DNA of 34,379 nucleotides from CAZWVM01 sp964637705 (lineage in GTDB: Bacteria; UBA8481): assembly GCA_964637705.1 (NCBI GenBank), contig CAZWVM010000010.1:1-34379 (forward strand), written 5' to 3'. The translations under genes and the position numbers were made by a program. Shown here piece by piece: positions 1 to 6,696 of the stretch; the first letter of the stretch is position 1; the number at the start of each line of letters is the position of its first letter. The notes under the pieces are model-generated. The model worked only from the letters and a program-made list of their open reading frames with translations, was not told the origin of the DNA and ran no database searches.

Positions 1-555
1 ACACTCTCCTTTGCCTTGTTCGGCGTAGCCAGTGCCGCCATCTATCGCTATAGTACCCTCCTCGCCGGCATATGTCTTTTAGCCCTTTGGGTCTTCGACC
101 TCGCTGACGGAATGGTTGCAAGATGGACCGCCTCCGATAGCCCCGTGGGCACTTGGCTTGACGCTGGGGGGCACTTCGTAACTGGGATTGCGCTGGCCAT
201 TGCCATCACGACGGGTTGCCTGGAGCGCACGGCTGTAATCTTAGCTTTAACCGTAGGCCCAGCCGCCTATGCCGTAGCTTTTTCGGATCATGATTACCGA
301 GACATCCTCCATGTCAGTCTCGGCTCATCGTCAGCTGTGCCGAACCCCCTCCGTATTCTTGCAAAATGTTGTGTGGCACCCATCGAGAATCCTGGCATCG
401 CTTACGCGATTCTTCTCGCGTCCTTCTCAGCGATTGCGGAGCTACTTCCTAGCATTCTGGCCTTATCTCTGGTCCTTACAGTGCCGCTGGCCGGCCTTGC
501 CGTCGCCATCCGTTGCCGCTCACAGCATCGCGTCGATTCACGGAACTCCGATTGA
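1..555 (+). CDS. CDP-alcohol phosphatidyltransferase-like membrane protein, 5' truncated
   Basis: The reading frame is open from base 1, so the true start lies outside the window and about 185 C-terminal residues are seen. The segment DLADGMVAR followed by eight residues, G, three residues and D matches the CDP-alcohol phosphotransferase signature D-x2-D-G-x2-A-R-x8-G-x3-D-x3-D. This family transfers a phosphoalcohol from a CDP-linked donor in phospholipid or polar-head-group synthesis at the inner membrane. The last signature Asp is His here (LDAGGH), which would be expected to impair or alter catalysis. Hydrophobic stretches such as STLLAGICLLALWVF and the C-terminal ILALSLVLTVPLAGLAVAI fit membrane segments. 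It is cargo of the tRNA-integrated element. Donor and acceptor are unknown. Confidence 0.6.
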   Translation, partial: TLSFALFGVASAAIYRYSTLLAGICLLALWVFDLADGMVARWTASDSPVGTWLDAGGHFVTGIALAIAITTGCLERTAVILALTVGPAAYAVAFSDHDYRDILHVSLGSSSAVPNPLRILAKCCVAPIENPGIAYAILLASFSAIAELLPSILALSLVLTVPLAGLAVAIRCRSQHRVDSRNSD

Positions 556-885
556 AAGGCAGGAGCACCTTCATATGCTAGCCCGACTGAGTAAGATCAC
601 AACTCGCGCCAAGAGAGTGCGCGTGTTTGCTCTGACCGCATCACGGAGATGGCCGACAAGTTGGACCCGTTGTGCGCGTGATGCGGGAATTGGCGGCATT
701 TCTTTCCCATCCTTTCCCAATTCTCCGACCCGACGAGATCAGAATTCAAACCCTTTACGCGACCGCGATCCGCCCGTATTCTCGGGCCAGTGTAAATGCT
801 GTTCTTACGCTGACGATGGGCGCCAGATATATGGTTCGAATTCTGTCGCGCTTCGACCCTAGCAGGAGTCCGCTTATCAATCTCA
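556..885. other. 330 bases without a convincing gene
   Basis: This stretch separates the phosphatidyltransferase-like gene from the integrase stop codon. Short plus-strand frames cross it (one from GTG 672 to about 941, one reading through from further upstream to 862). An ATG at 574 has a weak GGAG-like sequence before it. None of the translations shows a recognisable domain, and they are rich in Arg, Ser and Pro as chance frames tend to be. It may hold the remains of an element cargo gene. I see no hairpin or repeat that I would name. Confidence 0.4.
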
Positions 886-1842
886 TCATAAGCGATCTCC
901 TGGGCTATATTTCCTCCCTTGCTCAAGTGTATCCATGCTGAATAGCTTGGCGTAGTGGAGCGACATCTGCGGCGTAGTATGTCCCAGTCGAGCCTGAATC
1001 GTCTGGATGGATGCGCCGTCGAGGCACATTTGCCTTGCGCAGGAGTGGCGTAGCCTGTGGGGAGTGACGTGAAAGCCTGCTCGCTTTCCAAGCTCTCGCA
1101 GACGTTTGCGAAGGTATTTTGAATCCATTCCTCGGTCGCGATTCCTTCGACTCGGAAAGAGAAAGGTTGCACCTTCACGTATCGACCGAAGATACCGCCG
1201 CATTTCAAGAAGCGTATGCAGTCCAATCATGAGTGCTCTGGGGCGGTCTCCCTTGCCCTTGCGGATTAGGACCGTCCCTTGCCTCATGTCGATGTCGTCA
1301 AGCCGGATGCTAAGAGCTTCCGAAACTCGCAGCCCGGAATCGAAGAGGAACCTGATGAAGAATCCGTCACGGCGGGCCGTCGCCCCTCTACGCCCGCTGC
1401 CGCGTCCCGCGGAATTGCATATGGCGATAAGCTGCTGTATCTGCTCGAGCGTGAGTGCCTTTGGCCGGAGAAGCGGCACTTTGGGTGGTGCTATCTTCTC
1501 AATTGGCGAATTGAATTCCTCATATCGTCGAGATAAATCGTGCATGAAACTCCTCAGCCCTCGATACAGTCTCTGCACCGTATGGGCAGAGCAACCGCGC
1601 CCTCGCGCGGCGCCCAGGAAATCTTCAATGTGGATATGCCGAATCTTGCCGACCTGCTCCACCCCAAGCGGCGCCAGGAACCGGCAAAAGGCGCCGAGGT
1701 CATCTTCGTATAGCTTGATTGTCGTTGATGCATACCCACGGATCCGGCATCGGATCAGGAAATCCTCAACTAGTTCGCTGATGGCCCATGACGGATCAAT
1801 TGTTTCTCCGTTAGATATTGCCTCGTTCCGCGTTTTCTCCAT
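886..1842 (-). CDS. Tyrosine recombinase / phage-type integrase
   Basis: This 318-residue protein has the layout of an XerC/D-like tyrosine recombinase: an N-terminal SAM-like core-binding domain (roughly residues 15-115) and a C-terminal catalytic domain. The catalytic set is complete: Arg172 in GLRVSEAL, Lys195 in IRKGKG, His262 and Arg265 in HRLRH, His288 in LGH, and nucleophile Tyr297 in HYAKL. The ATG at 1842 is preferred over the upstream in-frame ATG at 1884 because GAAAGGAG lies eight bases before it. It sits at the end of the element next to the attachment site 2053-2094 and most likely catalyses integration and excision there. No excisionase gene is visible in this part of the element. 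It could alternatively be a stand-alone recombinase, but the adjacent tRNA fragment argues against that. Confidence 0.88.
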   Translation of the reverse strand: MEKTRNEAISNGETIDPSWAISELVEDFLIRCRIRGYASTTIKLYEDDLGAFCRFLAPLGVEQVGKIRHIHIEDFLGAARGRGCSAHTVQRLYRGLRSFMHDLSRRYEEFNSPIEKIAPPKVPLLRPKALTLEQIQQLIAICNSAGRGSGRRGATARRDGFFIRFLFDSGLRVSEALSIRLDDIDMRQGTVLIRKGKGDRPRALMIGLHTLLEMRRYLRSIREGATFLFPSRRNRDRGMDSKYLRKRLRELGKRAGFHVTPHRLRHSCARQMCLDGASIQTIQARLGHTTPQMSLHYAKLFSMDTLEQGRKYSPGDRL

Positions 1843-1926
1843 TTGCCTGTCTCCTTTCTCGGGCACAGCCCAAGACGAGAGCATTGCACGAGAACGCTAT
1901 GGGTCATCTATTTTCGGGGCTGTTAA

Positions 1927-1948
1927 CCTACCGAAAACCTACCGAAAA
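1927..1948. repeat. Two tandem 11-bp repeats, candidate integrase arm sites
   Basis: CCTACCGAAAA occurs twice head to tail between the integrase start and the attachment site. Short direct repeats in this position are typical arm-type binding sites for an integrase or directionality factor. The function is inferred from position only. Confidence 0.4.
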
Positions 1949-2052
1949 CTCACCCGCAGACCCTACAAAAAGGTCCAATGACATTTTGGCGGGTGGCTGA
2001 TTTTCCTGGAATTGATTGGGGGGCTTTGTAGCGCTTAGCGCCTCGGCCAAAT

Positions 2053-2094
2053 CTCATAACCCAAAGGTCGGAGGTTCAAATCCTTCCCCCGCAA
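2053..2094 (+). other. Attachment site: 3' fragment of initiator tRNA-fMet(CAT)
   Basis: The sequence starts in an anticodon loop CTCATAA and continues with CCC of the anticodon stem, the variable loop AGGTC, a T arm GGAGG-TTCAAAT-CCTTC, acceptor strand CCCCGCA and discriminator A. This follows the E. coli initiator tRNA 3' half closely, including TTCAAAT in the T loop and the CCCCGCAA end. The sequence before CTCATAA does not supply an anticodon-stem partner (TTGGG expected), a D arm or a 5' acceptor strand. It is therefore not a complete tRNA gene. The break inside the anticodon loop is a usual crossover position for tRNA-targeting integrases. I read it as the attR/attL copy left by the element. 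Confidence 0.75.
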
Positions 2095-2132
2095 GAGAAA
2101 GCGGATCCCGAAAGGGGTCCGCTTTCTCTTTT
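2094..2132 (+). terminator. Strong rho-independent terminator after the tRNA fragment
   Basis: A 16-bp stem (2094-2109 with 2114-2129, one G-T pair) closes on a GAAA tetraloop and is followed by TTTT. It directly abuts the tRNA 3' end, so it is probably the original terminator of the initiator tRNA gene, retained on the chromosomal side. Confidence 0.85.
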
Positions 2133-2227
2133 AACTTCAAGAGTTTGAATGGCGCGCTCTACGCTGCATCGATTTGGTGACGCATGGGTGGCCTTGAAGA
2201 CAGCTTCGGATGGAATCCAATCCCGTC

Positions 2228-2755
2228 CTAGATCCTCGTCCTGGCGAAGCTGGAAACCGCCAATTCCACCGATTCGCGGTTGAGGCGCGGATACCGTGCA
2301 AAGTGCCCGTCGGTGACTTCCCGCACGAGTTCGAGGAGCTTGGCGGGCGTGACCAGCCCTTCCCGAATCAAGTTCCGTGCGTCCGAGATATCCGTCTCGT
2401 GCCCTCGAACGATCTTGGCGAACGCCTGGCCGTACGGGTCGAAGTGCATGAATGTCGCCTTCCCGCACGTGGCGATGAAGAGGTGCCGCTCCGTTTCGCC
2501 CGCCAGGCTCGGGACGAAATCCGTCGGTTTTGCCAGCTCGATGTTGATGTCGAGCCGGGCCTTGATTCCAGGGATCGCCGAGAAGATCTCGTCCATCTCT
2601 CCCGCAATGTCGATGTCGATTGTGCCCTCGCGGAATCCCAGGAGCACGGCCGTCGATCCGCCTGCCAGGTAGAGTCGTGTCGGTCGATGGACGACCTTCG
2701 AGACTTCCGCCATGAACTCATGGACCAGCATCTTCGTGATCCGCTGACGGCTCAT
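2228..2755 (-). CDS. DUF6036-like nucleotidyltransferase, toxin candidate
   Basis: This protein of about 175 residues has the nucleotidyltransferase core LYLAGGSTAVLLGFREGTIDIDI: Gly-Gly-Ser near residues 32-34 and the metal-binding Asp pair at about 47 and 49. That pattern is typical of the DUF6036/MNT-like superfamily. The start chosen is the ATG at 2755, which overlaps the upstream stop as ATGA; a GTG at 2764 is the alternative. The overlap means it is translationally coupled to the gene at 2752-3237, a two-gene arrangement common to toxin-antitoxin and accessory defence modules. The likely activity would be NMP transfer to a protein or RNA target, but no substrate can be read from the sequence. 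The toxin role is inference. Confidence 0.6.
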   Translation of the reverse strand: MSRQRITKMLVHEFMAEVSKVVHRPTRLYLAGGSTAVLLGFREGTIDIDIAGEMDEIFSAIPGIKARLDINIELAKPTDFVPSLAGETERHLFIATCGKATFMHFDPYGQAFAKIVRGHETDISDARNLIREGLVTPAKLLELVREVTDGHFARYPRLNRESVELAVSSFARTRI

Positions 2756-3237
2756 CGATGCCACGCTCTCGCGAGGTGAGCCGGCAACCGGTGAGCCTTC
2801 GCCCGCGACGCCAACGCGTCACAGAGACCGTCCAGTCGCTCGAGAATGGCGGCGAATCGCGCGTGAGCCATATCACCCTCGCGATCCTCCACCGCGCGGT
2901 AGAGTTTTTCCCGTGCGTTGACGATGCTGTCGGCCACGGAGGGAACGGGGACGCCCAGGAATCTCAGCCGGGGCCTGACCTCGGCGACCGCGAGGGCGCT
3001 GACGCCGGATGTCTTCCCCTCGACCAGGTCTTTCATCCCGGCGTCGAATATCTCCCACCCCGGAAGCCCCATTTCCTCGGCGGACCCCGACCCGAAGCGT
3101 TTCTTCATCCACCTCGCGATCGCCGCATGCCTTGCCTGCGCGCATCGCGCGTTGGATTCGAGCCGGCGAGCTCTCGACGCGCCGCCCTTTCTCCCCGCTT
3201 TCGCCAGGAACTTCCTCACCTCGGCCGATGCAACCAT
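2752..3237 (-). CDS. Basic N-terminal small protein, antitoxin-like partner of the DUF6036 protein
   Basis: I do not recognise the full 161-residue protein. Its N-terminus is rich in Lys, Arg, Gly and Ala (KAGRKGGASRARRLE, then ARHAAIARWMKKRFG), a basic helix pattern seen in small DNA- or RNA-binding antitoxin-like proteins. The C-terminal two thirds look helical and mixed-charge. The start is the ATG at 3237 because a near-consensus promoter ends six bases upstream. The in-frame ATG at 3276 would lie upstream of the -35 box. It is the first gene of a two-gene unit with the nucleotidyltransferase gene, with ATGA coupling. First-gene position and a DNA-binding-like N-terminus fit an autoregulating antitoxin, but this is inferred. 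Confidence 0.55.
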   Translation of the reverse strand: MVASAEVRKFLAKAGRKGGASRARRLESNARCAQARHAAIARWMKKRFGSGSAEEMGLPGWEIFDAGMKDLVEGKTSGVSALAVAEVRPRLRFLGVPVPSVADSIVNAREKLYRAVEDREGDMAHARFAAILERLDGLCDALASRAKAHRLPAHLARAWHR

Positions 3238-3243
3238 ATCGAA

Positions 3244-3272
3244 ATTGTAAGCTAAGCAGATAAGCATGTCAA
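3244..3272 (-). promoter_or_regulatory. Sigma70-type promoter giving a leaderless mRNA
   Basis: On the minus strand TTGACA (3272-3267), a 17-base spacer and TACAAT (3249-3244) match the consensus at 11 of 12 positions. The -10 box ends six bases before the ATG at 3237, so transcription should begin at or very near the start codon. No Shine-Dalgarno sequence lies between them. Confidence 0.75.
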
Positions 3273-3382
3273 TCATCGGAAAATGTTATAAATATCGCTA
3301 TTTACGTGAGTTATATGACAATAACAGAATGTCATGAGTCGCCACAAATCCCTTCCTTGTCAAGCGGGCGGAGGTTCGGAGT

Positions 3383-4219
3383 TCACGGTGCACTAGCTGC
3401 AGTCCGAAGAACCGCCAGCACGCCGAAGTGATCGGAGACGACCGGTTCGTTCCGCCCGTCGAAGACGACGCGGGTTCTGACGGCCCTGAGCCCGGATGCG
3501 AGGCCGCCGTTGGCTCGACCGCGATGGAAGATGTAGTCGATCCGCGTGCCCCAGGTCGTCGTCAGGATCGGCGCGCGGCGCGGAGGCGCCTCCGCGAAGG
3601 CGTCGGCAAAGCCGTGGGACCTCATCGCGGCGTAGCCGCGGCCCGTGGGCTCGTCGTTGAAGTCGCCGGCCATGATGAGACACTCTGCGCCGGCAGGGAA
3701 CCTGGCTGACCACCTCTCGAGCGCCTCGACCTGGTCGAGGAGACCGGCGCTCTCCCAGCTCGCATGCACGGAGCAGACGTCGATCGGCTCGAAGCCGGGT
3801 ATCGCGACGCGGGCCCGCACGACCTTGCGCGACGCGGAGGTGTCGCTTCTCGACCGGCTTCGCGAGATCCACCGCGATCCGGATTCGATCATGCGGCCTC
3901 GCGCCAGGATCGCGACGCCCTCCTCCCACTCGTTCCACCCGTAGTGGGACCAGTCCCACGCAAGCGAGTATGACAGGCCGTGCCGCCTCAGCCGCTTCCG
4001 GATGAGATGGGCGGCGTTGTCGGCGCGGATCGGCCCGCCTCCCCGGACGAAGGCCGCCGCGCGGTGCTGGGCGCACTCCTGGAAGCAGGCGAGGTCGACG
4101 CCGCGCTCGGCGATGAAGTCCGCGATGCGATCGAACTTCGCCCGCTGGTCCGGCTCCTGCCAGGTGTGCAGGTTCAGGGAGAGAACGGTGAGGGTCGGGA
4201 GTGCCTCGTCTCTCTTCAG
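3383..4219 (-). CDS. Endonuclease/exonuclease/phosphatase (EEP) family protein
   Basis: About 278 residues carry the full EEP fold motif set: LSLNLH (Asn16), CFQE (Glu48), SVHAS, GDFND (185-189), IDYIF (Asp228) and SDHFG (Asp263, His264). EEP enzymes are metal-dependent phosphodiesterases or phosphatases acting on nucleic acids, phospholipids or small phosphoesters. The substrate here is unknown, and no signal peptide is seen. No ATG, GTG or TTG exists in frame between the upstream gene's end and the Asn motif. The best start is CTG at 4219, which overlaps the upstream TGA as CTGA and has GAGGGA nine bases before it. It is the third gene of the XRE / 344-residue protein / EEP operon. A frameshift-produced fusion to the upstream gene is the main alternative. 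Confidence 0.8.
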   Translation of the reverse strand: MKRDEALPTLTVLSLNLHTWQEPDQRAKFDRIADFIAERGVDLACFQECAQHRAAAFVRGGGPIRADNAAHLIRKRLRRHGLSYSLAWDWSHYGWNEWEEGVAILARGRMIESGSRWISRSRSRSDTSASRKVVRARVAIPGFEPIDVCSVHASWESAGLLDQVEALERWSARFPAGAECLIMAGDFNDEPTGRGYAAMRSHGFADAFAEAPPRRAPILTTTWGTRIDYIFHRGRANGGLASGLRAVRTRVVFDGRNEPVVSDHFGVLAVLRTAASAP

Positions 4220-5250
4220 AAGACACCGTCCCTCACGACGTTCGACGACTTCTTCTTTGCCTGCACGACGACGATCTTCTCCGGCTTGACGGTCTCGTTG
4301 CCCGTGAGAGCCTTTCGCTTCTTCTTCCCGGTCATCGCGATCGAGTCCAGCTTCTTCAATCGGTCGGATCCCTCGAGGGCGGGGGACTCCGAGTAGCAAT
4401 CGAACCACGGGAGCCCGGCCCGACTGTAGGCCTCGGCGGAGGGCGGCTCGGTCGGCGGCGCCGAGCCGGTGATGGACCGCCACATCTCGCTGTTGGCGAT
4501 ATGAATGAAGCAGCGGCTCGCATGCTTGGTGTCCCAGTCGCTGAGCTTGAAGGGATCCCGGTAGATCTCCTGGCGCATGCGCCCGCCGGGGGCGAGGCCC
4601 ATGTCGGGCGCGGAGGCCTTGGGGGAGGGCGCCGCGGACATGCAGCAGTAATTGACCTCCGGGCCAAAATCGTGAGACACCTTGGGGAATCGCCGCTCGA
4701 AGACCTCGGCCTTCATAGGGTAGGCGATGACCTGGATGCCGCCGACGAGTTCGCGATCGACGAGCTGTTCCTCCGCGGTGAACCCCTGGCCGAGGGGCAT
4801 GGCGACGAACTGCCGGATGAAGCCCTTCTCGACGCAGAAGCCGTCGAGCCAGGGTTGCTCGGGGATGACGACGTAATCCTGGGGCTTCCGGTGGATGCGA
4901 TCCTGCCACTCGTCGCCCGTGACGGCGCAGATCTTGCCGGCGGCGATCTTGACGGCGAACGGGTAGGCCGTGTCGCGGTCATCGACGTGGTTTCCCATGA
5001 AGGAGATCCAGAGCGCCTCGGATTGATACATCGGGAGCATCACGCCGCCGCGCTCGCGCCAGGGGGACGGGACCTTCGCCGCGAAGTCATCGACGTGGCG
5101 GAGGGGAAAGCGCCCGAGGCCCGGGGGCAGGGGATAGGTCTTGTCGTCATCCGGGATCCGCAGGGTCCTCTGGAAGGAGAGGCTGAGCCGCGCCTCCGGG
5201 TGGACGTCCGCGAACGAGAATTCCAGCGAATCACCGAGCAGTTCGATCAT
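4216..5250 (-). CDS. Conserved hypothetical protein, 344 residues
   Basis: I do not recognise a named domain. The first 250 residues are well formed and aromatic-rich, with segments such as PPGLGRFPLRHVDD, ERGGVMLPMYQSEALW and VIPEQPWLDGFCVEKGFIRQ, which look like a conserved globular family. The final 40 residues (from TGKKKRKALTG) form a Lys-rich tail, possibly disordered or nucleic-acid binding. No signal peptide or membrane segment is seen. AAGGAG lies about eight bases before the ATG. It begins 17 bases after the XRE gene ends and its stop overlaps the CTG start of the EEP gene, so it is the middle gene of a tight operon. Its job is probably linked to the EEP enzyme, but nothing in the sequence states it. 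Confidence 0.7.
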   Translation of the reverse strand: MIELLGDSLEFSFADVHPEARLSLSFQRTLRIPDDDKTYPLPPGLGRFPLRHVDDFAAKVPSPWRERGGVMLPMYQSEALWISFMGNHVDDRDTAYPFAVKIAAGKICAVTGDEWQDRIHRKPQDYVVIPEQPWLDGFCVEKGFIRQFVAMPLGQGFTAEEQLVDRELVGGIQVIAYPMKAEVFERRFPKVSHDFGPEVNYCCMSAAPSPKASAPDMGLAPGGRMRQEIYRDPFKLSDWDTKHASRCFIHIANSEMWRSITGSAPPTEPPSAEAYSRAGLPWFDCYSESPALEGSDRLKKLDSIAMTGKKKRKALTGNETVKPEKIVVVQAKKKSSNVVRDGVF

Positions 5251-5267
5251 TGTCCGTCTCCTTGTCT

Positions 5268-5699
5268 TTACCAGTTTCCGTCCCGGACCTCGCGCGCGAT
5301 GCGGAGCAGCGCGTGGTCGGGCAGGTCCTTCAGTTCCCGGATGAGCTTCGCGAAGAGGGCGGGGCGGCGCAGGATGACCCGGCGGAGGTCGGAGGAGACG
5401 CGCCCGGCGAGGGCGAGGAAGGTGTCCCCGTCCTCCCCGAGCGCCGCGGCCAGCTGGGCCAGCCGCTCCTCGGACGGGGGAGCCTCGATGCCGCGCTCGA
5501 CCTTGCTGAGGTAGGAGGGTTCGACGCCGATCCGGGCCGCGAGACCGCGCACCGAGAAGGAAGGGTCCTCCTTGAAGCGCCGCTCGCGGCAGGCGCGCAG
5601 GTACGGGCCGAACCCCTCGACGACGAGAGCTTTTTCGCGCCTGGCGCTCTTCCCGGCGGCTCCTTCTGACCTCTTCCCCTTCGCTATTCTTCTGGCCAT
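5268..5699 (-). CDS. XRE-family transcriptional regulator
   Basis: This 143-residue protein has an Arg/Lys-rich N-terminal extension (1-28) and a Cro/CI-type helix-turn-helix at about residues 30-90 (FSVRGLAARIGVEPSYLSKVERG). A short helical C-terminus may serve for dimerisation or as an effector segment. It is the first gene of the operon with the 344-residue protein and the EEP enzyme. A perfect 20-bp palindrome covers the promoter just before its ATG, so it very likely represses its own operon. No ligand or protease-cleavage motif is apparent. The start is set by the promoter, which ends a few bases upstream and leaves no room for a Shine-Dalgarno sequence. Confidence 0.85.
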   Translation of the reverse strand: MARRIAKGKRSEGAAGKSARREKALVVEGFGPYLRACRERRFKEDPSFSVRGLAARIGVEPSYLSKVERGIEAPPSEERLAQLAAALGEDGDTFLALAGRVSSDLRRVILRRPALFAKLIRELKDLPDHALLRIAREVRDGNW

Positions 5700-5701
5700 A
5701 G

Positions 5702-5737
5702 TGTGTAGTATATACTACACATACCGGAGGTTGTCAA
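5702..5737 (-). promoter_or_regulatory. Promoter and 20-bp palindromic operator of the XRE-EEP operon
   Basis: On the minus strand TTGACA (5737-5732) is followed after 17 bases by TATATA (5714-5709), or after 19 bases by TATACT (5712-5707). The -10 region lies inside a perfect palindrome at 5702-5721 with half-sites TGTGTAGTAT and ATACTACACA. The palindrome ends two bases before the ATG, so a bound dimer would cover the -10 box and the start. The predicted mRNA is leaderless. Confidence 0.75.
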
Positions 5738-5861
5738 GGGGGCTTCGGCGGCGAGAGATTGCGATGACTATGCAGGGGAGACGCACCCGGTCTACGTGCT
5801 CGCAACGCTTCGACTTGGAACTTGGGGCAGGCATCGCGGCCTCGGTCGGCGCCGTCATCCC

Positions 5862-6380
5862 TCAGAAGCCGATTCTCTTCCTGGGCGGGGGTGGTGACTC
5901 GACGAGGCGGTTCAGGGCCTCGAAGATGGCGCGGATATGCCGGTCGTGCGCGCCTACCCGCCTTTCCAGTTCATCGAGCTTCTGTTTCACATCGCGATGA
6001 AGGCCCTGCAGTCCGCGAATCCTGACGAAGGTCCTCATGATTGCGATGTTGACGGCGATGGCCCGTCCGCTCTTCAAGACGCTCGAGAGCATGGCGATAC
6101 CCTGTTCCGTGAAGGCGAGAGGGAGATATTTACTGTGCTCTCCGCGTCCGGTCTTTAGGGTCACAATTTGTGACCTTAGAGATAGCATCTCCTCCACCGT
6201 CAGCCGGAACATGAAATCCTCCGGGAAGCGCGAGGCATTGCGCCTCACGGCCTGGTTGAGGACTTTGGTGGCAACACCGTATAGGCGGGCGAGGTCGGCA
6301 TCGAGCATGACCCGGTGATCCCGGACCCGGTGCACGAGACCCTCGATATTCGTGGCGACCGCGAGAGGGGAGACCGTCAT
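5862..6380 (-). CDS. ORF6N-domain (KilA-N-related) DNA-binding protein
   Basis: The 172-residue protein matches the ORF6N family: an early segment DHRVMLDADLARLYGVATKVLNQAVRRN, then FPEDFMFRLT and YLPLAFTEQGIAMLSSVL, followed by an antirestriction-like helical region and a C-terminal coiled coil (KQKLDELERRVGAHDRHIRAIFEALNRL, about residues 130-160). This is the usual length and order. The family is common in phages, prophages and genomic islands, where it is thought to bind DNA; the biological role is generally unknown. It lies 28 bases downstream of the 95-residue gene on the same strand, so the two are probably co-transcribed. The Shine-Dalgarno is weak (AGGGA is too distant from the ATG), so the start is moderately sure. 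Confidence 0.8.
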   Translation of the reverse strand: MTVSPLAVATNIEGLVHRVRDHRVMLDADLARLYGVATKVLNQAVRRNASRFPEDFMFRLTVEEMLSLRSQIVTLKTGRGEHSKYLPLAFTEQGIAMLSSVLKSGRAIAVNIAIMRTFVRIRGLQGLHRDVKQKLDELERRVGAHDRHIRAIFEALNRLVESPPPPRKRIGF

Positions 6381-6408
6381 GGCGATGATCGATTCCCTGC
6401 CGCGGCGG

Positions 6409-6696
6409 CTATCGAGGGCGACTCATGGACGACTCAAGCCAGGTGTCGTCCATGACTTTCGCCGAGGCGAAATACTCGTCGATCTCCTTCTCCGTGAGCC
6501 CCGAATCCTCCATCCACCGGTGGAAGGCTTCACGGTTCGGGACCAGGTGAATACTCTTGGAGAGCGCCTCGAGCGCCGACCAACGGTGCTTGCCCCGACC
6601 GCCGATCCCCAGGCTGACCGTGCCCTGAACGTAGAATTTCCCGTAAACGTCGTTAATGGCCATCGATTCTTCGACAGTCAGGTATCTATCTCCCAT
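6409..6696 (-). CDS. Small hypothetical protein, 95 residues
   Basis: I do not recognise the family. The protein is soluble and mixed-charge, with no membrane segment or metal motif. Segments GKFYVQGTVSLGIGGRGKHRWSALEAL and DSGLTEKEIDEYFASAKVMDD read as genuine protein, not a shadow frame. AAGGGG lies three bases before the ATG, which is close, so initiation may depend on coupling to the short upstream frame ending at 6678. It is followed after 28 bases by the ORF6N gene and lies divergent from the LysR gene. The Ser/Met/Arg C-terminus is short and probably disordered. Confidence 0.55.
   Translation of the reverse strand: MGDRYLTVEESMAINDVYGKFYVQGTVSLGIGGRGKHRWSALEALSKSIHLVPNREAFHRWMEDSGLTEKEIDEYFASAKVMDDTWLESSMSRPR

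Larger units (their letters stand above)
1..2094. mobile_element. Right end of a tRNA-fMet-integrated element
   Basis: A tyrosine recombinase gene (886-1842, minus) lies next to a 42-base direct copy of the 3' part of an initiator tRNA (2053-2094). This is the usual arrangement at one end of an integrative element that targets a tRNA gene: the complete tRNA is rebuilt at the far end and a 3' duplicate is left here. The element therefore extends to the left, out of the window, and the sequence right of 2094 is the old chromosomal side. Base composition left of 2094 is visibly lower in GC than the genes right of 2228. The left boundary, the cargo and the complete tRNA cannot be seen, so mobility is inferred. 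Confidence 0.7.

Noticed and set aside
1981..2094. A complete tRNA gene ending at 2094
   Set aside because: No D arm, no 5' acceptor strand pairing with CCCCGCA, and no 5' half of the anticodon stem could be found.
3315..3335. ATGACA/TGTCAT inverted repeat as a shared operator with 8293-8318
   Set aside because: Arms are only five to six bases in common, spacing differs (11 against 12), and this copy lies upstream of the promoter's -35 box. Chance is likely.
4220..4909. A 230-residue N-terminal extension of the EEP protein
   Set aside because: It is the shifted frame of the 344-residue gene with no domain and low-complexity Arg/Gly content; kept only as a frameshift alternative.
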